From contig NZ_FPCI01000001.1 of NCBI RefSeq assembly GCF_900116385.1, forward strand, positions 1,883,501 through 1,947,500: a stretch of 64,000 nt of DNA, in the 5' to 3' direction. Numbering within the stretch: the first letter of the stretch is position 1; each line of letters begins with the position of its first letter. Both the position numbers and the translations under genes were made by a program. This document shows positions 37,708 to 47,399 of the stretch, in pieces. The stretch is from Pseudoxanthomonas sp. YR558 (lineage in GTDB: Bacteria; Pseudomonadota; Gammaproteobacteria; Xanthomonadales; Xanthomonadaceae). A model generated the notes under the pieces. That model was not told where the DNA came from and made no database searches. It worked only from the letters and a program-made list of their open reading frames with translations.

Positions 37708-40209
37708 ATGCCCAAGCACCTGCTCATCGTCGAGTCGCCCGCCAAGGCCAAGACGATCAACAAATACCTCGGCAAGGACTTCACCGTCCTGGCGTCCTAT
37801 GGCCATGTCCGGGACCTGGTGCCGAAGGAAGGTGCGGTCGATCCGGACAACGGGTTCGCGATGCGGTACGACCTGATCGACAAGAACGAGAAGCACGTCG
37901 ATGCCATCGCCAAGGCCGCCAAGGGCGCCGATGACATCTTCCTGGCGACCGACCCGGACCGCGAAGGCGAAGCGATCAGCTGGCACATTGCGGAGATCCT
38001 GAAGGAGCGCGGCCTGCTGAAGGACAAGCCGCTGCACCGCGTGGTGTTCACCGAAATCACCCCGCGCGCGATCAAGGAGGCGATGAACCAGCCGCGCCAG
38101 ATCGCCGGCGACCTGGTCGACGCCCAGCAGGCGCGTCGCGCGCTGGACTACCTGGTCGGCTTCAACCTGTCCCCGGTGCTGTGGCGCAAGGTGCAGCGCG
38201 GCCTGTCCGCCGGCCGCGTGCAGTCGCCCGCGCTGCGCATGATCGTCGAGCGCGAGGAAGAGATCGAAGCCTTCATCGCGCGCGAGTACTGGAGCATCGA
38301 GGCCGAGTGCATGCACCCGCGCCAGGCCTTCACCGCCAAGCTGACGAAACTCGACGGCCAGAAGTTCGAGCAGTTCACCGTCACCGACGGCGATACCGCC
38401 GAAGCCGCACGCCTGCGCATCCAGCAGGCCGCGCAGGGTTCGCTGCACGTCACCGACGTGGCCAGCAAGGAGCGCAAGCGCCGGCCCGCGCCGCCGTTCA
38501 CCACCTCCACGCTGCAGCAGGAAGCCTCGCGCAAGCTCGGCTTCACCACCCGCAAGACCATGCAGGTCGCGCAGAAGCTGTACGAAGGCGTGAACATCGG
38601 TGACGAGGAAGGCACCGTCGGCCTGATCAGCTACATGCGTACCGACTCGGTGAACCTGTCGGCCGAGGCGCTGACCGAGATCCGCGACGTCATCGCGCGC
38701 GACTTCGGTACCCAGGCGTTGCCCGACAAGCCGAACGTCTACCAGACGAAGGCGAAGAATGCGCAGGAAGCGCACGAGGCCGTGCGCCCGACCAGCGCCC
38801 TGCGCACGCCCGCACAGATGGCGCGCTACCTGAGCGACGACGAGCGCAAGCTGTACGACCTGATCTGGAAGCGCGCCGTCGCCTGCCAGATGGTGCCCGC
38901 CACGTTGAACACCGTCAGCGTGGACCTGGCCGCCGGCAGCCAGCACAGCTTCCGCGCCAGCGGCACCACGGTGATCGATCCGGGCTTCCTCGCCGTCTAC
39001 GAGGAAGGCAAGGACCAGAAGAACGCCGAGGACGAAGACGAAGGCCGCAAGCTGCCGGCGATGAAGCCGGGCGACACGGTCCCGCTGGACCGCATCCATG
39101 CCGACCAGCACTTCACCCAACCGCCGCCGCGCTTCACCGAAGCCGCACTGGTCAAGGCGCTCGAGGAATACGGCATCGGCCGTCCGTCGACCTATGCCTC
39201 GATCATCCAGACGCTGATCTTCCGCAAGTACGTGGAAATGGAAGGCCGCGCCTTCAAGCCCAGCGACGTGGGTCGCGCGGTCAGCAAGTTCCTGTCCGGC
39301 CACTTCACCCAGTACGTGGACTACGACTTCACCGCCAAGCTGGAGGACGAGCTCGATGCCGTCTCCCGCGGCGAGGAAGAGTGGGTGCCGCTGATGGAAA
39401 AGTTCTGGGGCCCGTTCAAGGAACTGGTCGACGAGAAGGCCGAGACCGTCGATCGCAGCGAAGCCACCGGCGCGCGCGAGCTAGGTACCGATCCCAAGTC
39501 CGGCAAGCCGGTCAGCGTGCGCCTGGGCCGCTATGGACCGTACGCGCAGATCGGCGACAAGGACACCGACGAAAAACTGGAGTTCGCCTCGCTGCGTCCC
39601 GGCCAGTCGATGCACACCATCACCCTGGAAGACGCGCTGGAGCTGTTCAAGCTGCCGCGCAAGCTGGGCCAGGACAAGGATGAAGAAGTGAGCGTCGGCA
39701 TCGGCCGCTTCGGCCCGTTCGCCAAGCGCGGCAGCACCTACGCCTCGCTAAAGAAAGAGGACGACCCGTACACGATCGACCTGGCCCGCGCCGTGTTCCT
39801 GATCGAAGAGAAGGAAGAGATCGCGCGCAACCGCATCATCAAGGAATTCGACGGCAGCGACATCCAGGTGTTGAACGGCCGCTTCGGCCCGTACATCAGT
39901 GACGGCAAGCTCAACGGCAAGATCCCGAAGGATCGCGAGCCCACCTCGCTGACGCTGGAGGACGTGCAGAAGCTGCTGGAGGAAACCGGCAAGCCTGCGC
40001 GCCGCGGCTTCGGCGCCAAGAAGGCCGCCGCCAAGAAAGTGGCCGTGAAGAAGGAAGCGGCGCCGAAGAAGACGGCGGCAAAGAAGGCGCCCGCGAAAAA
40101 AACAGCGAAGAAGGCCACCAAGAAGACCGCGACGAAGAAGGCAGCGACCAAGAAAGTGGCGAAGAAGTCCGTCGCCAAGGCCGCTGCCGGGGACGACGCC
40201 CCGTTCTGA
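37708..40209 (+). CDS. topA: DNA topoisomerase I with lysine-rich C-terminal tail
   Basis: 833 residues. Toprim domain at the N-terminus (LLIVESPAKAKTINKYLG, DPDREGEAISWH near 80), active-site Tyr near 309 in GLISYMRTDSVNLS, and GIGRPSTYASIIQTL. After about residue 590 come glycine-rich repeats (GRYGPYAQIGDKD, GRFGPFAKRGSTY, GRFGPYISDGKLNGK) in place of the Cys4 zinc fingers of E. coli TopA; no CxxC pair is present. The last 60 residues are AKK/ATKK-type repeats that bind DNA non-specifically. It relaxes negative supercoils. Confidence 0.97.
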   Translation: MPKHLLIVESPAKAKTINKYLGKDFTVLASYGHVRDLVPKEGAVDPDNGFAMRYDLIDKNEKHVDAIAKAAKGADDIFLATDPDREGEAISWHIAEILKERGLLKDKPLHRVVFTEITPRAIKEAMNQPRQIAGDLVDAQQARRALDYLVGFNLSPVLWRKVQRGLSAGRVQSPALRMIVEREEEIEAFIAREYWSIEAECMHPRQAFTAKLTKLDGQKFEQFTVTDGDTAEAARLRIQQAAQGSLHVTDVASKERKRRPAPPFTTSTLQQEASRKLGFTTRKTMQVAQKLYEGVNIGDEEGTVGLISYMRTDSVNLSAEALTEIRDVIARDFGTQALPDKPNVYQTKAKNAQEAHEAVRPTSALRTPAQMARYLSDDERKLYDLIWKRAVACQMVPATLNTVSVDLAAGSQHSFRASGTTVIDPGFLAVYEEGKDQKNAEDEDEGRKLPAMKPGDTVPLDRIHADQHFTQPPPRFTEAALVKALEEYGIGRPSTYASIIQTLIFRKYVEMEGRAFKPSDVGRAVSKFLSGHFTQYVDYDFTAKLEDELDAVSRGEEEWVPLMEKFWGPFKELVDEKAETVDRSEATGARELGTDPKSGKPVSVRLGRYGPYAQIGDKDTDEKLEFASLRPGQSMHTITLEDALELFKLPRKLGQDKDEEVSVGIGRFGPFAKRGSTYASLKKEDDPYTIDLARAVFLIEEKEEIARNRIIKEFDGSDIQVLNGRFGPYISDGKLNGKIPKDREPTSLTLEDVQKLLEETGKPARRGFGAKKAAAKKVAVKKEAAPKKTAAKKAPAKKTAKKATKKTATKKAATKKVAKKSVAKAAAGDDAPF

Positions 40210-40230
40210 TCCTCTGCCACCCCGCACGCC

Positions 40231-40794
40231 ATGCCCATCGAAAGGACCATCGAGGAAGCCGCGGAAGTGATCCGCAGCGGCGGGATCGTCGCCTATCCTA
40301 CCGAAGCCGTATGGGGCCTCGGCTGCGATCCGTTCGATGAGGGCGCGGTGCACCGGCTGCTGGCGATCAAGCAGCGGCCGGTGGAAAAGGGCCTGATCCT
40401 GATCGCCGCCACGCTGGAACAGCTCAAACCGCTGATCGATGTGGCCGCGGTACCGACGGACCGTCTCACCGAGGTGCTGTCGAGCTGGCCCGGGCCGCAC
40501 ACCTGGGTGATGCCCGCTACCGCGCAGGCGCCGCGCTGGATCACCGGCCAGCACCGCGGCATCGCCGTGCGCGTCAGCGACCATCCCACCGTGGTGGGCC
40601 TGTGCCAGGCCTATGGCGGCGCACTGGTGTCCACCAGCGCCAACCTGAGCGGCGAGCCGGCCGTCAGCGAGTACGAAGCACTCGACCCGGCCTTGCTCGC
40701 CCGCGTGGACGCCGCCGTGCCCGGGCAGACGGGCGGCCTGGCCCGCCCCACCGCGATCCGCGACGCACTGAGCGGCCAAGCGCTGCGTGAATGA
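40231..40794 (+). CDS. tsaC: Threonylcarbamoyl-AMP synthase (TsaC/Sua5/YrdC)
   Basis: 187 residues. YrdC fold: GGIVAYPTEAVWGLGCDPFD, IKQRPVEKGLILIAATLEQL (KxR-x2-K-like), LSSWPGPHTWVMPA and GGALVSTSANLSGEPAVSEY. It makes threonylcarbamoyl-AMP for t6A37 in ANN-decoding tRNAs. The short length without a Sua5 C-terminal domain fits TsaC. It follows topA by 21 bp. Confidence 0.95.
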   Translation: MPIERTIEEAAEVIRSGGIVAYPTEAVWGLGCDPFDEGAVHRLLAIKQRPVEKGLILIAATLEQLKPLIDVAAVPTDRLTEVLSSWPGPHTWVMPATAQAPRWITGQHRGIAVRVSDHPTVVGLCQAYGGALVSTSANLSGEPAVSEYEALDPALLARVDAAVPGQTGGLARPTAIRDALSGQALRE

Positions 40795-40854
40795 CGGGAC
40801 GCCTTCGACGGCGCCCGGCTTTCCATCTCCCTCCCGCGCGCGCACGATGGCGGC

Positions 40855-41577
40855 ATGCCGCGCCTTGCCCCGCTCCTGCTGCCGGTTTTCCTGATACCAG
40901 CGCCGTCCTTCGCGCAGGCGACGAAGCCGGCCGCCCCTGCGGACGTCACGATCTACCGCTGCACCGCCGCCAGCGGAGCGCTGACGTTGCGGGATTCTCC
41001 TTGCCTGAGGGGCGAGAAGCAGGATGTCCGCACCATGCAGCGCCCGCGCGACCCCGCTCCGGTCGCACATCAGGCCACCACGCCGGTCGTGTCCGCCGCA
41101 CCGGTATCGAACACCCGCGTCCAGGTGGTCTACGTGTCCCCGCCACGTCCGATGTACGAATGCGTGACGCCCGACGGCGAGACCTACACCAGCGATAACG
41201 GCGAAGGGAACCTGCGCTGGGTGCCGTACTGGTCGACCGGCAATCCGGTGTTGCCGCGCAACGACTACACGAGTTCGGCCAGCGTCTCCGGCAACGTATC
41301 GATCGGCAATGGCACGCTTTCGTTCCAGAGCGGCGATCCAAGGCCGCCTCGTCCTCCGCGGCCGGGCCACGGCGGCGCGGGATACGCTCCCGGTGGCGTC
41401 TGGATCCGCGACACCTGCCATGCGTTACCGCAGGCCGAGGTCTGCGCGCGCCTGTCGGACCGGCGCTACGAGATCCTGCGTCGTTACGGCAGCGCGATGG
41501 CGAGCGAACGCCGCACGCTAGACTTGGAACAGCGCGACATCGACGCGCGCATCGCCAACGATTGCAGGAATCCATGA
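40855..41577 (+). CDS. Exported DUF4124-like protein
   Basis: 240 residues. Signal peptide (LLLPVFLIPAPSFAQA), then a DUF4124-like N-terminal segment (VTIYRCTAASGALTLRDSPC, GEKQDVRTMQ). The middle is Ser/Pro-rich and the C-terminal part has DTCHALPQAEVCARLSDRRYE. Its stop overlaps the start of the next gene, which shares the same N-terminal block, so the two are tandem paralogues. Function unknown. Confidence 0.7.
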   Translation: MPRLAPLLLPVFLIPAPSFAQATKPAAPADVTIYRCTAASGALTLRDSPCLRGEKQDVRTMQRPRDPAPVAHQATTPVVSAAPVSNTRVQVVYVSPPRPMYECVTPDGETYTSDNGEGNLRWVPYWSTGNPVLPRNDYTSSASVSGNVSIGNGTLSFQSGDPRPPRPPRPGHGGAGYAPGGVWIRDTCHALPQAEVCARLSDRRYEILRRYGSAMASERRTLDLEQRDIDARIANDCRNP

Positions 41578-42212
41578 GCCGAATCGCACGTTCCGTCCTC
41601 TACCGCCTGTCGCTGGCAGCCTGTGGCGCCCTCGCACTGCCGGCCACGCAAGCCGCGGAGGTCGTCATCTACCGCTGCACCGACGCCAGCGGCGCGCTGA
41701 CGCTGCAGAACGCGCCCTGCCCGAAGGGCACGAAGCAGGAGCAACGCACGATGCAGGGTGTCAACACGGTGCCGATGGCGCCGGGTGGCGCGGCGTCGCA
41801 GGCGCCTGCCGCGTCTTCGTCCGGGAAAAGGCCGGAGGCCGCGCCCGCCGCCTCCGCATTGCCGGCACGCGCGGCGGGCGCCCCGCGTCTTCCGCCGCCG
41901 GTGCTGTTCCAGTGCACGACGTACGACAAGGACACGTACGTCACCGAGGAGAGCGAACCGGCCTCGCGCTGCGTTTCACTGCGCACGACCGGCCTGGACG
42001 GCAACCCGCAAGCCGGCGCGGGCCAGGCCTGCGAAGTGGTGCGCGACACCTGCGCGCGCGTGCCCGACGGCGGCCTCTGCGATGCCTGGAAGAAGCGCGG
42101 CGACGAGACCGAGGTCGCCTACCGCTTCGCGCGGCGCGAGAACGCCGAGAAGAATCGCGCGGAGTACGAGCGCGTTGCGCGCATCCTGTCGGAAAGCGAC
42201 TGCGGGAAATAG
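41574..42212 (+). CDS. Exported DUF4124-like protein, paralogue of the preceding gene
   Basis: 212 residues from ATG 41574 (overlap ATGA with the previous stop). Signal peptide (LSLAACGALALPATQAAE), then VVIYRCTDASGALTLQNAPC and GTKQEQRTMQ, matching the preceding protein. Its C-terminal end (DTCARVPDGGLCDAWKKRG) also resembles the preceding one. Probably periplasmic; function unknown. Confidence 0.7.
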   Translation: MSRIARSVLYRLSLAACGALALPATQAAEVVIYRCTDASGALTLQNAPCPKGTKQEQRTMQGVNTVPMAPGGAASQAPAASSSGKRPEAAPAASALPARAAGAPRLPPPVLFQCTTYDKDTYVTEESEPASRCVSLRTTGLDGNPQAGAGQACEVVRDTCARVPDGGLCDAWKKRGDETEVAYRFARRENAEKNRAEYERVARILSESDCGK

Positions 42213-42221
42213 CGTCCGCCG

Positions 42222-43277
42222 TCAGTCCAGCGCCAATGCCTGCAGCTGCCACGCTTCACCCAGGCGTCCCTGCATGGCTGCCACCAGTGCGTGCATCAAC
42301 AGCAGGTGCTTGTCCGCATCCGGGTGGGCATGGCGCACGCGGCGTGCGGCATCGATGCCGTTCCGATGGTAGGCCGCCAGCACCTTTACCGCTTGCTCAT
42401 CGCGGCCTGGCGCTCGCATCGCAGGCTCATGGCCCAGCGCACGTACCATCGCCTCTGCGGTCGACCAGGTCGACCATGGGTTCTGCCCAGTGATGATGCG
42501 ACCATCGATCACCGTGTTGTCCAGGTACATCGGACCCTCCACATAACGCGCGCCCCTCTGCACCAGCCGGTCCTGCAGCAGGTAAGGAAAGCGCACGCGG
42601 GCATCCTTCATCAGGAATAGCTCCTCGTCGTTGCTGAAGCCCGCCACGCGTCGCCCGCGCAGCAGCGGGCTGCCGTCCTCCAGCGTCACGTCCAGCAGCG
42701 CGGCCGGTCCATGGCAGACGGCACCGATCACGCCGCCGGCCCGGTACACCTCGCGCACCAATCGCCGGATGTCCGTGTTCCCCGGGAAATCGAACATCGT
42801 GCCCTTGCCGCCGACGAAGTACACCGCCGCGTACCGTGCAGGGTCCACTTCGTGCAGCGGCAAGCTGCTCTCCAGTCGCTTTCGTGCGTCGGCATCGTTG
42901 AGGAAGGCGAAGTCGGTGGCCACCATGTCTTCGTCATCGCGCCGCATTGGCGGCGAGCCGCCTTGCGGACTGGCGATGTCCACGTCGTAGCCACTGGCCC
43001 GGAATACGTAATAGGCGCGTGCCAGTTCGGTGAGTTCGAAACCGGCCTTCTTTTCGCCACCGGGAAAGTGGGAAGTGCTGGTGACCACGGCCAGGATCCG
43101 CCCTCGCGGGGGAGATATCGCGCCCTGCATGAAATCCAGGTCAGCCACCGTGCTGCGCGCATCCGCGCGCGGCTGGCTGCCCAGGTCCAGCGCATGCACG
43201 TAGGCGAAAGCGCCGATGCCCACCACCAAGGCCAACAGGCCACCCACCTTCGCGATCCGCCATAACCATCGCCGCAT
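42222..43277 (-). CDS. Membrane-anchored DJ-1/PfpI family protein
   Basis: 351 residues. One N-terminal membrane helix (VGGLLALVVGIGAFAYVHAL), then the class-I glutamine-amidotransferase-like fold with the nucleophile elbow GGVIGAVCHGPAALLD (Cys near 190) and FVGGKGTMFDFPG. Family members are chaperones, glyoxalases or amidases. The last 90 residues (ending QGRLGEAWQLQALALD) are an extension beyond the usual fold. It is convergent with the DUF4124 pair. Confidence 0.8.
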   Translation of the reverse strand: MRRWLWRIAKVGGLLALVVGIGAFAYVHALDLGSQPRADARSTVADLDFMQGAISPPRGRILAVVTSTSHFPGGEKKAGFELTELARAYYVFRASGYDVDIASPQGGSPPMRRDDEDMVATDFAFLNDADARKRLESSLPLHEVDPARYAAVYFVGGKGTMFDFPGNTDIRRLVREVYRAGGVIGAVCHGPAALLDVTLEDGSPLLRGRRVAGFSNDEELFLMKDARVRFPYLLQDRLVQRGARYVEGPMYLDNTVIDGRIITGQNPWSTWSTAEAMVRALGHEPAMRAPGRDEQAVKVLAAYHRNGIDAARRVRHAHPDADKHLLLMHALVAAMQGRLGEAWQLQALALD

Positions 43278-43339
43278 GTCCGCGCCCTCCTCTCCACGAG
43301 AAGCGGACGATGACGGACCGGGATCAAACGAACGTCAAT

Positions 43340-44131
43340 TCAGAACCCGTAGCGTAGGAACCCGCCGTCCACCGCGATGCATTCGCCGGTGATGTAGCTG
43401 GAAGCGGGCAGGCACAGGAAGCCGACGGCGGCGGCGACTTCCTCGGGCTCGCCGATGCGGCGCATCGGCGTGCGCGCGACCACTTCGTCGTAGTAGTCCG
43501 GGTCCGAGAGCGGACCGGAGGTGCGGCGTGTGCGGATATACCAGGGCGCCACCGCGTTGACCCGTACGCCATCTTCGGCCCATTCGGCGGCCAGGCTGCG
43601 GGTCAGCTGGTGCAGCGCGGCCTTGGTCATGCCGTACGGCGCACCACTGCGCACCGCCGTAATGCCCGACACGCTACCCACGTTGACGATACTGGACGCC
43701 GCGTGCCGCGTGAGCAGCGGATGCGCGTAGCGCGACAGCTCGAAGGCGGAGAAGAGGTTGGTCTCGAAGATGCCGCGCCATTCGTCTTCGGTGTAGTCCA
43801 CTGCAGCGCGCGTGACGTTGCCGCCGGCGTTGTTGACCAGGATGTTCAGGCCATCGGCGTGGTCTTCGGCCCAGTCGAGGATGGCGCGACGATCCTCGTC
43901 ATCGGCGACGTCGGCGGCCAGCACGCTGATCTCGCGCTCGGGGAATTCTTCGGCGAGATCCTGGCGCGCGTCCTGCAGCGCATCCGCATCCCGCGCGACC
44001 ATCAGCACGTCGGCGCCGAACCCCAGCAGCTCGCGCGTGATCGCCAGCCCGATGCCCGCACTGGCCCCGGTCACGAGCGCCAGTTGTCCTTCCAGTCGCC
44101 ACCGGTTCGCCGCCACGTGCGCCTCCTCCAT
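43340..44131 (-). CDS. Short-chain dehydrogenase/reductase (tropinone reductase-like)
   Basis: 263 residues from ATG 44131 ([20 protein letters not shown]); ATG 44146 would add five. NAD(P) site [19 protein letters not shown] in [14 protein letters not shown], catalytic S-Y-K in NVGSVSG and [13 protein letters not shown], and [15 protein letters not shown] at the end. The order and the end segment resemble the tropinone-reductase-like classical SDRs. Substrate not known. Confidence 0.85.
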   Translation of the reverse strand: MEEAHVAANRWRLEGQLALVTGASAGIGLAITRELLGFGADVLMVARDADALQDARQDLAEEFPEREISVLAADVADDEDRRAILDWAEDHADGLNILVNNAGGNVTRAAVDYTEDEWRGIFETNLFSAFELSRYAHPLLTRHAASSIVNVGSVSGITAVRSGAPYGMTKAALHQLTRSLAAEWAEDGVRVNAVAPWYIRTRRTSGPLSDPDYYDEVVARTPMRRIGEPEEVAAAVGFLCLPASSYITGECIAVDGGFLRYGF

Positions 44132-44159
44132 CGTTGGGCGTAGCATAGCGCCACGTCAC

Positions 44160-44432
44160 ATGAGGATCGTCGTCATGCCCGGGATCCGCTTCGCCCTGCT
44201 CGCCTCGCTCGTCCTGCTGGCCGCGGCATGCCGCGCACCCGAGCCGCCGCCCACCGACGAGCCCCCGGAACCGCAGGCCACCGCGTCGACGACACCCAGC
44301 GGTACCGAATTGCGCGATGCGGTGCAGGCGCCGATCCAGAAGGCCGAGGCGGTGGAGGCCCAAGTGGACGCCGCGGCCGATCGCACGAACGCCGCTGAAG
44401 CCGACGCGACCGGCGACGCCAGCGCACCCTGA
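44160..44432 (+). CDS. Small lipoprotein
   Basis: 90 residues from ATG 44160, or 85 from ATG 44175. Lipoprotein signal FALLASLVLLAAACRAPEPP with lipobox LAAAC. The remainder is Pro/Ala/Glu-rich with a short helical stretch (IQKAEAVEAQVDAAADRTNA). It is divergent from the SDR gene. No homology is recognised; probably real because of the lipobox. Confidence 0.6.
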   Translation: MRIVVMPGIRFALLASLVLLAAACRAPEPPPTDEPPEPQATASTTPSGTELRDAVQAPIQKAEAVEAQVDAAADRTNAAEADATGDASAP

Positions 44433-44435
44433 GGG

Positions 44436-44822
44436 TCAGCCCTCGCCGTCGGCGGCGAACTCCATCCAGCGCCACTGCCCATCGACGCGACCGAAGCAGA
44501 ACAGGTAGGGCGCGCACGACAGCACGTAGCGGTCGTCTTCTCGCAACGGCGGCGCCGTGCGCAGGCAACGACGGACGTCGGCCGTCAACAAGGCCGGCAC
44601 CACCGAGCGCGCGACGTCGGCGCGGTCATGCGGTTCGCTTTCGAACAGGAACGGCACCTGCGCCATCCCCGCGATGGCCTCGGCGTCGTTCGCGACCACA
44701 GCCTCTCGCCAGCGCGACAGGAACGCGCCGAAATCCGCCTCGGCATCAACGGGCCGCGCGGCAGCGATGCCGCACGCAAACATCAGCAGCAACGCGGTGC
44801 AGGCTCGCATCGTCCGTTTCAT
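44436..44822 (-). CDS. Small exported protein, function unknown
   Basis: 128 residues from ATG 44822, which overlaps the stop of the gene before it (ATGA). Signal peptide (CTALLLMFACGIAAARPVDA), then a compact domain with FGAFLSRWREAVVANDAEAI, RRCLRTAPPLREDDRYVLSC and QWRWMEFAADG. The pattern is NTF2/SnoaL-like (a stress-domain style) but not certain. It pairs with the upstream exported protein. Confidence 0.6.
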   Translation of the reverse strand: MKRTMRACTALLLMFACGIAAARPVDAEADFGAFLSRWREAVVANDAEAIAGMAQVPFLFESEPHDRADVARSVVPALLTADVRRCLRTAPPLREDDRYVLSCAPYLFCFGRVDGQWRWMEFAADGEG

Positions 44823-45301
44823 TCTGGTTCCTTCTCGCACGCCGCGGGCGGCGCATCGCCGGCGCACGCGCGCGGCCAGCTCGGCAAGCGGAGCGACACC
44901 CAGGGATGGTCGTCCAGGCCTTCGCACGCAGGCGCAGGCGCATAACCGGCCGGCAGCGCAACGCCGGGCATGTCGCAAATGCGCGGCGCGGGTGCGCCCT
45001 TCAACGTGCTCACCACGCGCAGGAGTCGCCCGTTCCGAAACCACAGCGTCGCCCAGCGCCACGGTGCAGGATCGACATCCATCACCCACAACGTCTTGCA
45101 GCCGGTGTAGTCGTCCGGCAGGTCCGCATTGCGGGGATGCACCAGCATGAAGCCACCGGGTGTCGCCACCACGCCGGCGTCGTCCGGTGCCGCCCCGCGC
45201 GCGCAGGACGGCAGGTCGGGCAGGAAGGGCTCCACCGCCCACGCATCACCCGCACATGCCAGCGCACTCATGGCCATGGCAGCGCTCATCCAACGGTTCA
45301 T
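44819..45301 (-). CDS. Small exported cysteine-containing protein, function unknown
   Basis: 160 residues from ATG 45301; ATG 45307 would add two. Signal peptide (AAMAMSALACAGDAWAVEP) and six or more cysteines afterwards (LPSCARG, TGCKTLW, RICDMPG, APACEGL, RACAGD, AACEKE), suggesting a disulfide-bonded periplasmic protein. It is translationally coupled to the next gene. No family recognised. Confidence 0.6.
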   Translation of the reverse strand: MNRWMSAAMAMSALACAGDAWAVEPFLPDLPSCARGAAPDDAGVVATPGGFMLVHPRNADLPDDYTGCKTLWVMDVDPAPWRWATLWFRNGRLLRVVSTLKGAPAPRICDMPGVALPAGYAPAPACEGLDDHPWVSLRLPSWPRACAGDAPPAACEKEPE

Positions 45302-45377
45302 CTGCATCCCACGCGTGCATCGATGCCGCATACAACGGGGATTGCGCCGGTGCCGGCCATCGCACGGCACGAACGAA

Positions 45378-45407
45378 ACGGGCCGCCCGGTTGCCCGGGC
45401 GGCCCGT
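45378..45407 (-). terminator. Rho-independent-like terminator after sppA
   Basis: Perfect 13-bp stem ACGGGCCGCCCGG/CCGGGCGGCCCGT with a 4-base loop, followed on the minus strand by TTCGTTCG. It lies 24 bp beyond the sppA stop. Confidence 0.7.
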
Positions 45408-45431
45408 GGGATCACGCGATGTCGCGGGAGA

Positions 45432-47336
45432 TCAGAACCCGCAGAAGCAGTAGGCCAGCGTCTTCACCGGCGCGCCGTTGCGGTCGTTCACGGCCTCGTC
45501 GACGAAGCGCAGCTGCGCTTCCATCTCCGGCAGGCTGCGGGCCAGCAGCGCACGGGCGAAGTCGGAATCCTTCAGCCACGCCGCACCCAGGCGCGTGCCG
45601 GCCAGGCCGGACATGAACTGCGAGAACGGCGAGGCGGCTTTCTCGATGTAGCGCACGCGGTAGGCATCGGCATCGCCGAGCTTGGCGCGCTTGGCCGCAT
45701 CGGCCAGCGCCGCGTCCATGCCGCCCAGTTCGTCGACCAGCGCGCGTTCCTTCGCCTGCGCACCGCTCCACACGCGGCCGCGCGCGACGGCGTCGATGTC
45801 CTCGACGGATTTCTTGCGCGCATCGGCGACCTTGCCGGTGAAGTCCGCATAACCCTTGTCGATCACGGACTGGATCACCTGGCCGACGGCCGGGTCCAGC
45901 GTACGGGTGATGTCGAACGCGCCGGCGAAGCGCGTGGTGCCCACGCCATCGGTATGCACGCCGATCTTCTCCAGCGCGCGCGGCACGGTGGGGATCATGC
46001 CGAAGATGCCGATCGAACCGGTGATCGTGGAAGGATCGGCGTAGATGCGGTCGGCATTCATGCTGATCCAGTAACCACCCGACGCGGCCAGGTCGCCCAT
46101 CGAGACGACCACGGGCTTGCCGGCCTTCTTCAGCTCGGCCACTTCGCGGCGGATCTGCTCGGATGCGAACACGCCGCCACCGGGCGAATCCACGCGCAGC
46201 ACCACGGCTTTCACGTCTTCATCGTCGCGCGCCTCGCGCAGCAGCGCCGAGGTGGACAGGCCACCGACGCGGCCGGCCGGCTGATCGCCGTCGGTGATTT
46301 CGCCTTCGGCCACGACCACGGCGATCTGCGGGCGGCTGTCGAGCGGGTTCTTCTTCGCGTCGATCTGGGTCAGGTAACCGGCCAAGCCCACGGCGCGGAA
46401 GCCGGTCTCCGAATCCTCGTCGGCGACGCCGCGTTCGATCAGCAGGTTCTCGACTTCTTCCTGCGTCTTCAGGCCATCGACGAGCTTCTGCTGCAGTGCG
46501 TACTTGGCCAGGTCGCCACCGGCGGCGGCGACGCCTTCCGGCAGGGTGTCGATGCCTGCGGCCAGCGCTTCGGGTGTGGTCTTGCGCACCTTGGCGATGT
46601 CGGCGAGCAGGCGCTGCCACACGTCGTTCATCCAGTACAGGTCGGCTTCCTTGGCTTCCTTCGATGCGGCGTCGAGCACGTAGGGTTCGGCAGCCGACTT
46701 GTATTCGCCCACCTTGAACAGGTGCACGTCCACGCCGAGCTTCTCCTGCAGGCCCTGGCGGTAGTACTGGCGATAGCGGCCCAGGCCCTCGAGCACCAGG
46801 CTGCCCATCGGATCGATGTAGACCTCGTTGGCCTGCGCGGCCAGCAGGTACTGGGTCTGGCTGAGGTTCTCGCCGAAGGCGACGATCTGCTTGCCCGAGG
46901 CACGGAACTTGGCCAGCGCCGCGGCGACTTCACGCAGCGAGGCGTAGCCGGTCGGCTGCAGTTGGTCCACGCGCAGCAGCATGCGTTCGATCTTCTCGTC
47001 CTTCTGCGCGGCTTCGATGGCGCGCACCAGGTCGCGCAGCTGCACTTCCTCGGCGCTCTTGTCGCCGAACGCCTTGGCCAGCGCGCGGGTGGCAGGGTCG
47101 GCGGTGAACTGCTCCACCAGGCGGCCTTCCGGCGCCAGCACGAAGGTGGTGCGTTCCATCAGCGGCTTCACCCCGCCACTGCCGGCGGCAATGATGAAGA
47201 AGATGAAGATCAGGAACAGCAACCCGAAGAAGATCAGGTTGAGGACCAGCTTGCGGGTGAAGTTCATCACGTCCCACAGCCCCACGAAGAACGTGGCGAC
47301 CGGGCTGCGGCGAGGTGCAGGTGCGACTTGGTTCAT
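45432..47336 (-). CDS. sppA: Signal peptide peptidase SppA, 67-kDa type
   Basis: 634 residues with an N-terminal membrane anchor (LVLNLIFFGLLFLIFIFFII). Two tandem S49 domains: the first with VDQLQPTGYASLREVAAALA, the second with VVLRVDSPGGGVFASEQIRR and the catalytic Ser in MGDLAASGGYWISMNADRIY, followed by TITGSIGIFG. The first domain would supply the general-base Lys. It degrades cleaved signal peptides in the membrane. Confidence 0.95.
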   Translation of the reverse strand: MNQVAPAPRRSPVATFFVGLWDVMNFTRKLVLNLIFFGLLFLIFIFFIIAAGSGGVKPLMERTTFVLAPEGRLVEQFTADPATRALAKAFGDKSAEEVQLRDLVRAIEAAQKDEKIERMLLRVDQLQPTGYASLREVAAALAKFRASGKQIVAFGENLSQTQYLLAAQANEVYIDPMGSLVLEGLGRYRQYYRQGLQEKLGVDVHLFKVGEYKSAAEPYVLDAASKEAKEADLYWMNDVWQRLLADIAKVRKTTPEALAAGIDTLPEGVAAAGGDLAKYALQQKLVDGLKTQEEVENLLIERGVADEDSETGFRAVGLAGYLTQIDAKKNPLDSRPQIAVVVAEGEITDGDQPAGRVGGLSTSALLREARDDEDVKAVVLRVDSPGGGVFASEQIRREVAELKKAGKPVVVSMGDLAASGGYWISMNADRIYADPSTITGSIGIFGMIPTVPRALEKIGVHTDGVGTTRFAGAFDITRTLDPAVGQVIQSVIDKGYADFTGKVADARKKSVEDIDAVARGRVWSGAQAKERALVDELGGMDAALADAAKRAKLGDADAYRVRYIEKAASPFSQFMSGLAGTRLGAAWLKDSDFARALLARSLPEMEAQLRFVDEAVNDRNGAPVKTLAYCFCGF

Positions 47337-47399
47337 GGAAGACTCCGGGAAACTGGGGCCACTGTAGCGTGTGCCCGGGGGGCTTTCATGCCCCGTTGG

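Noticed and set aside
37663..39303. 546-codon open frame opposite topA
   Set aside because: Antisense shadow of topA; no domain pattern.
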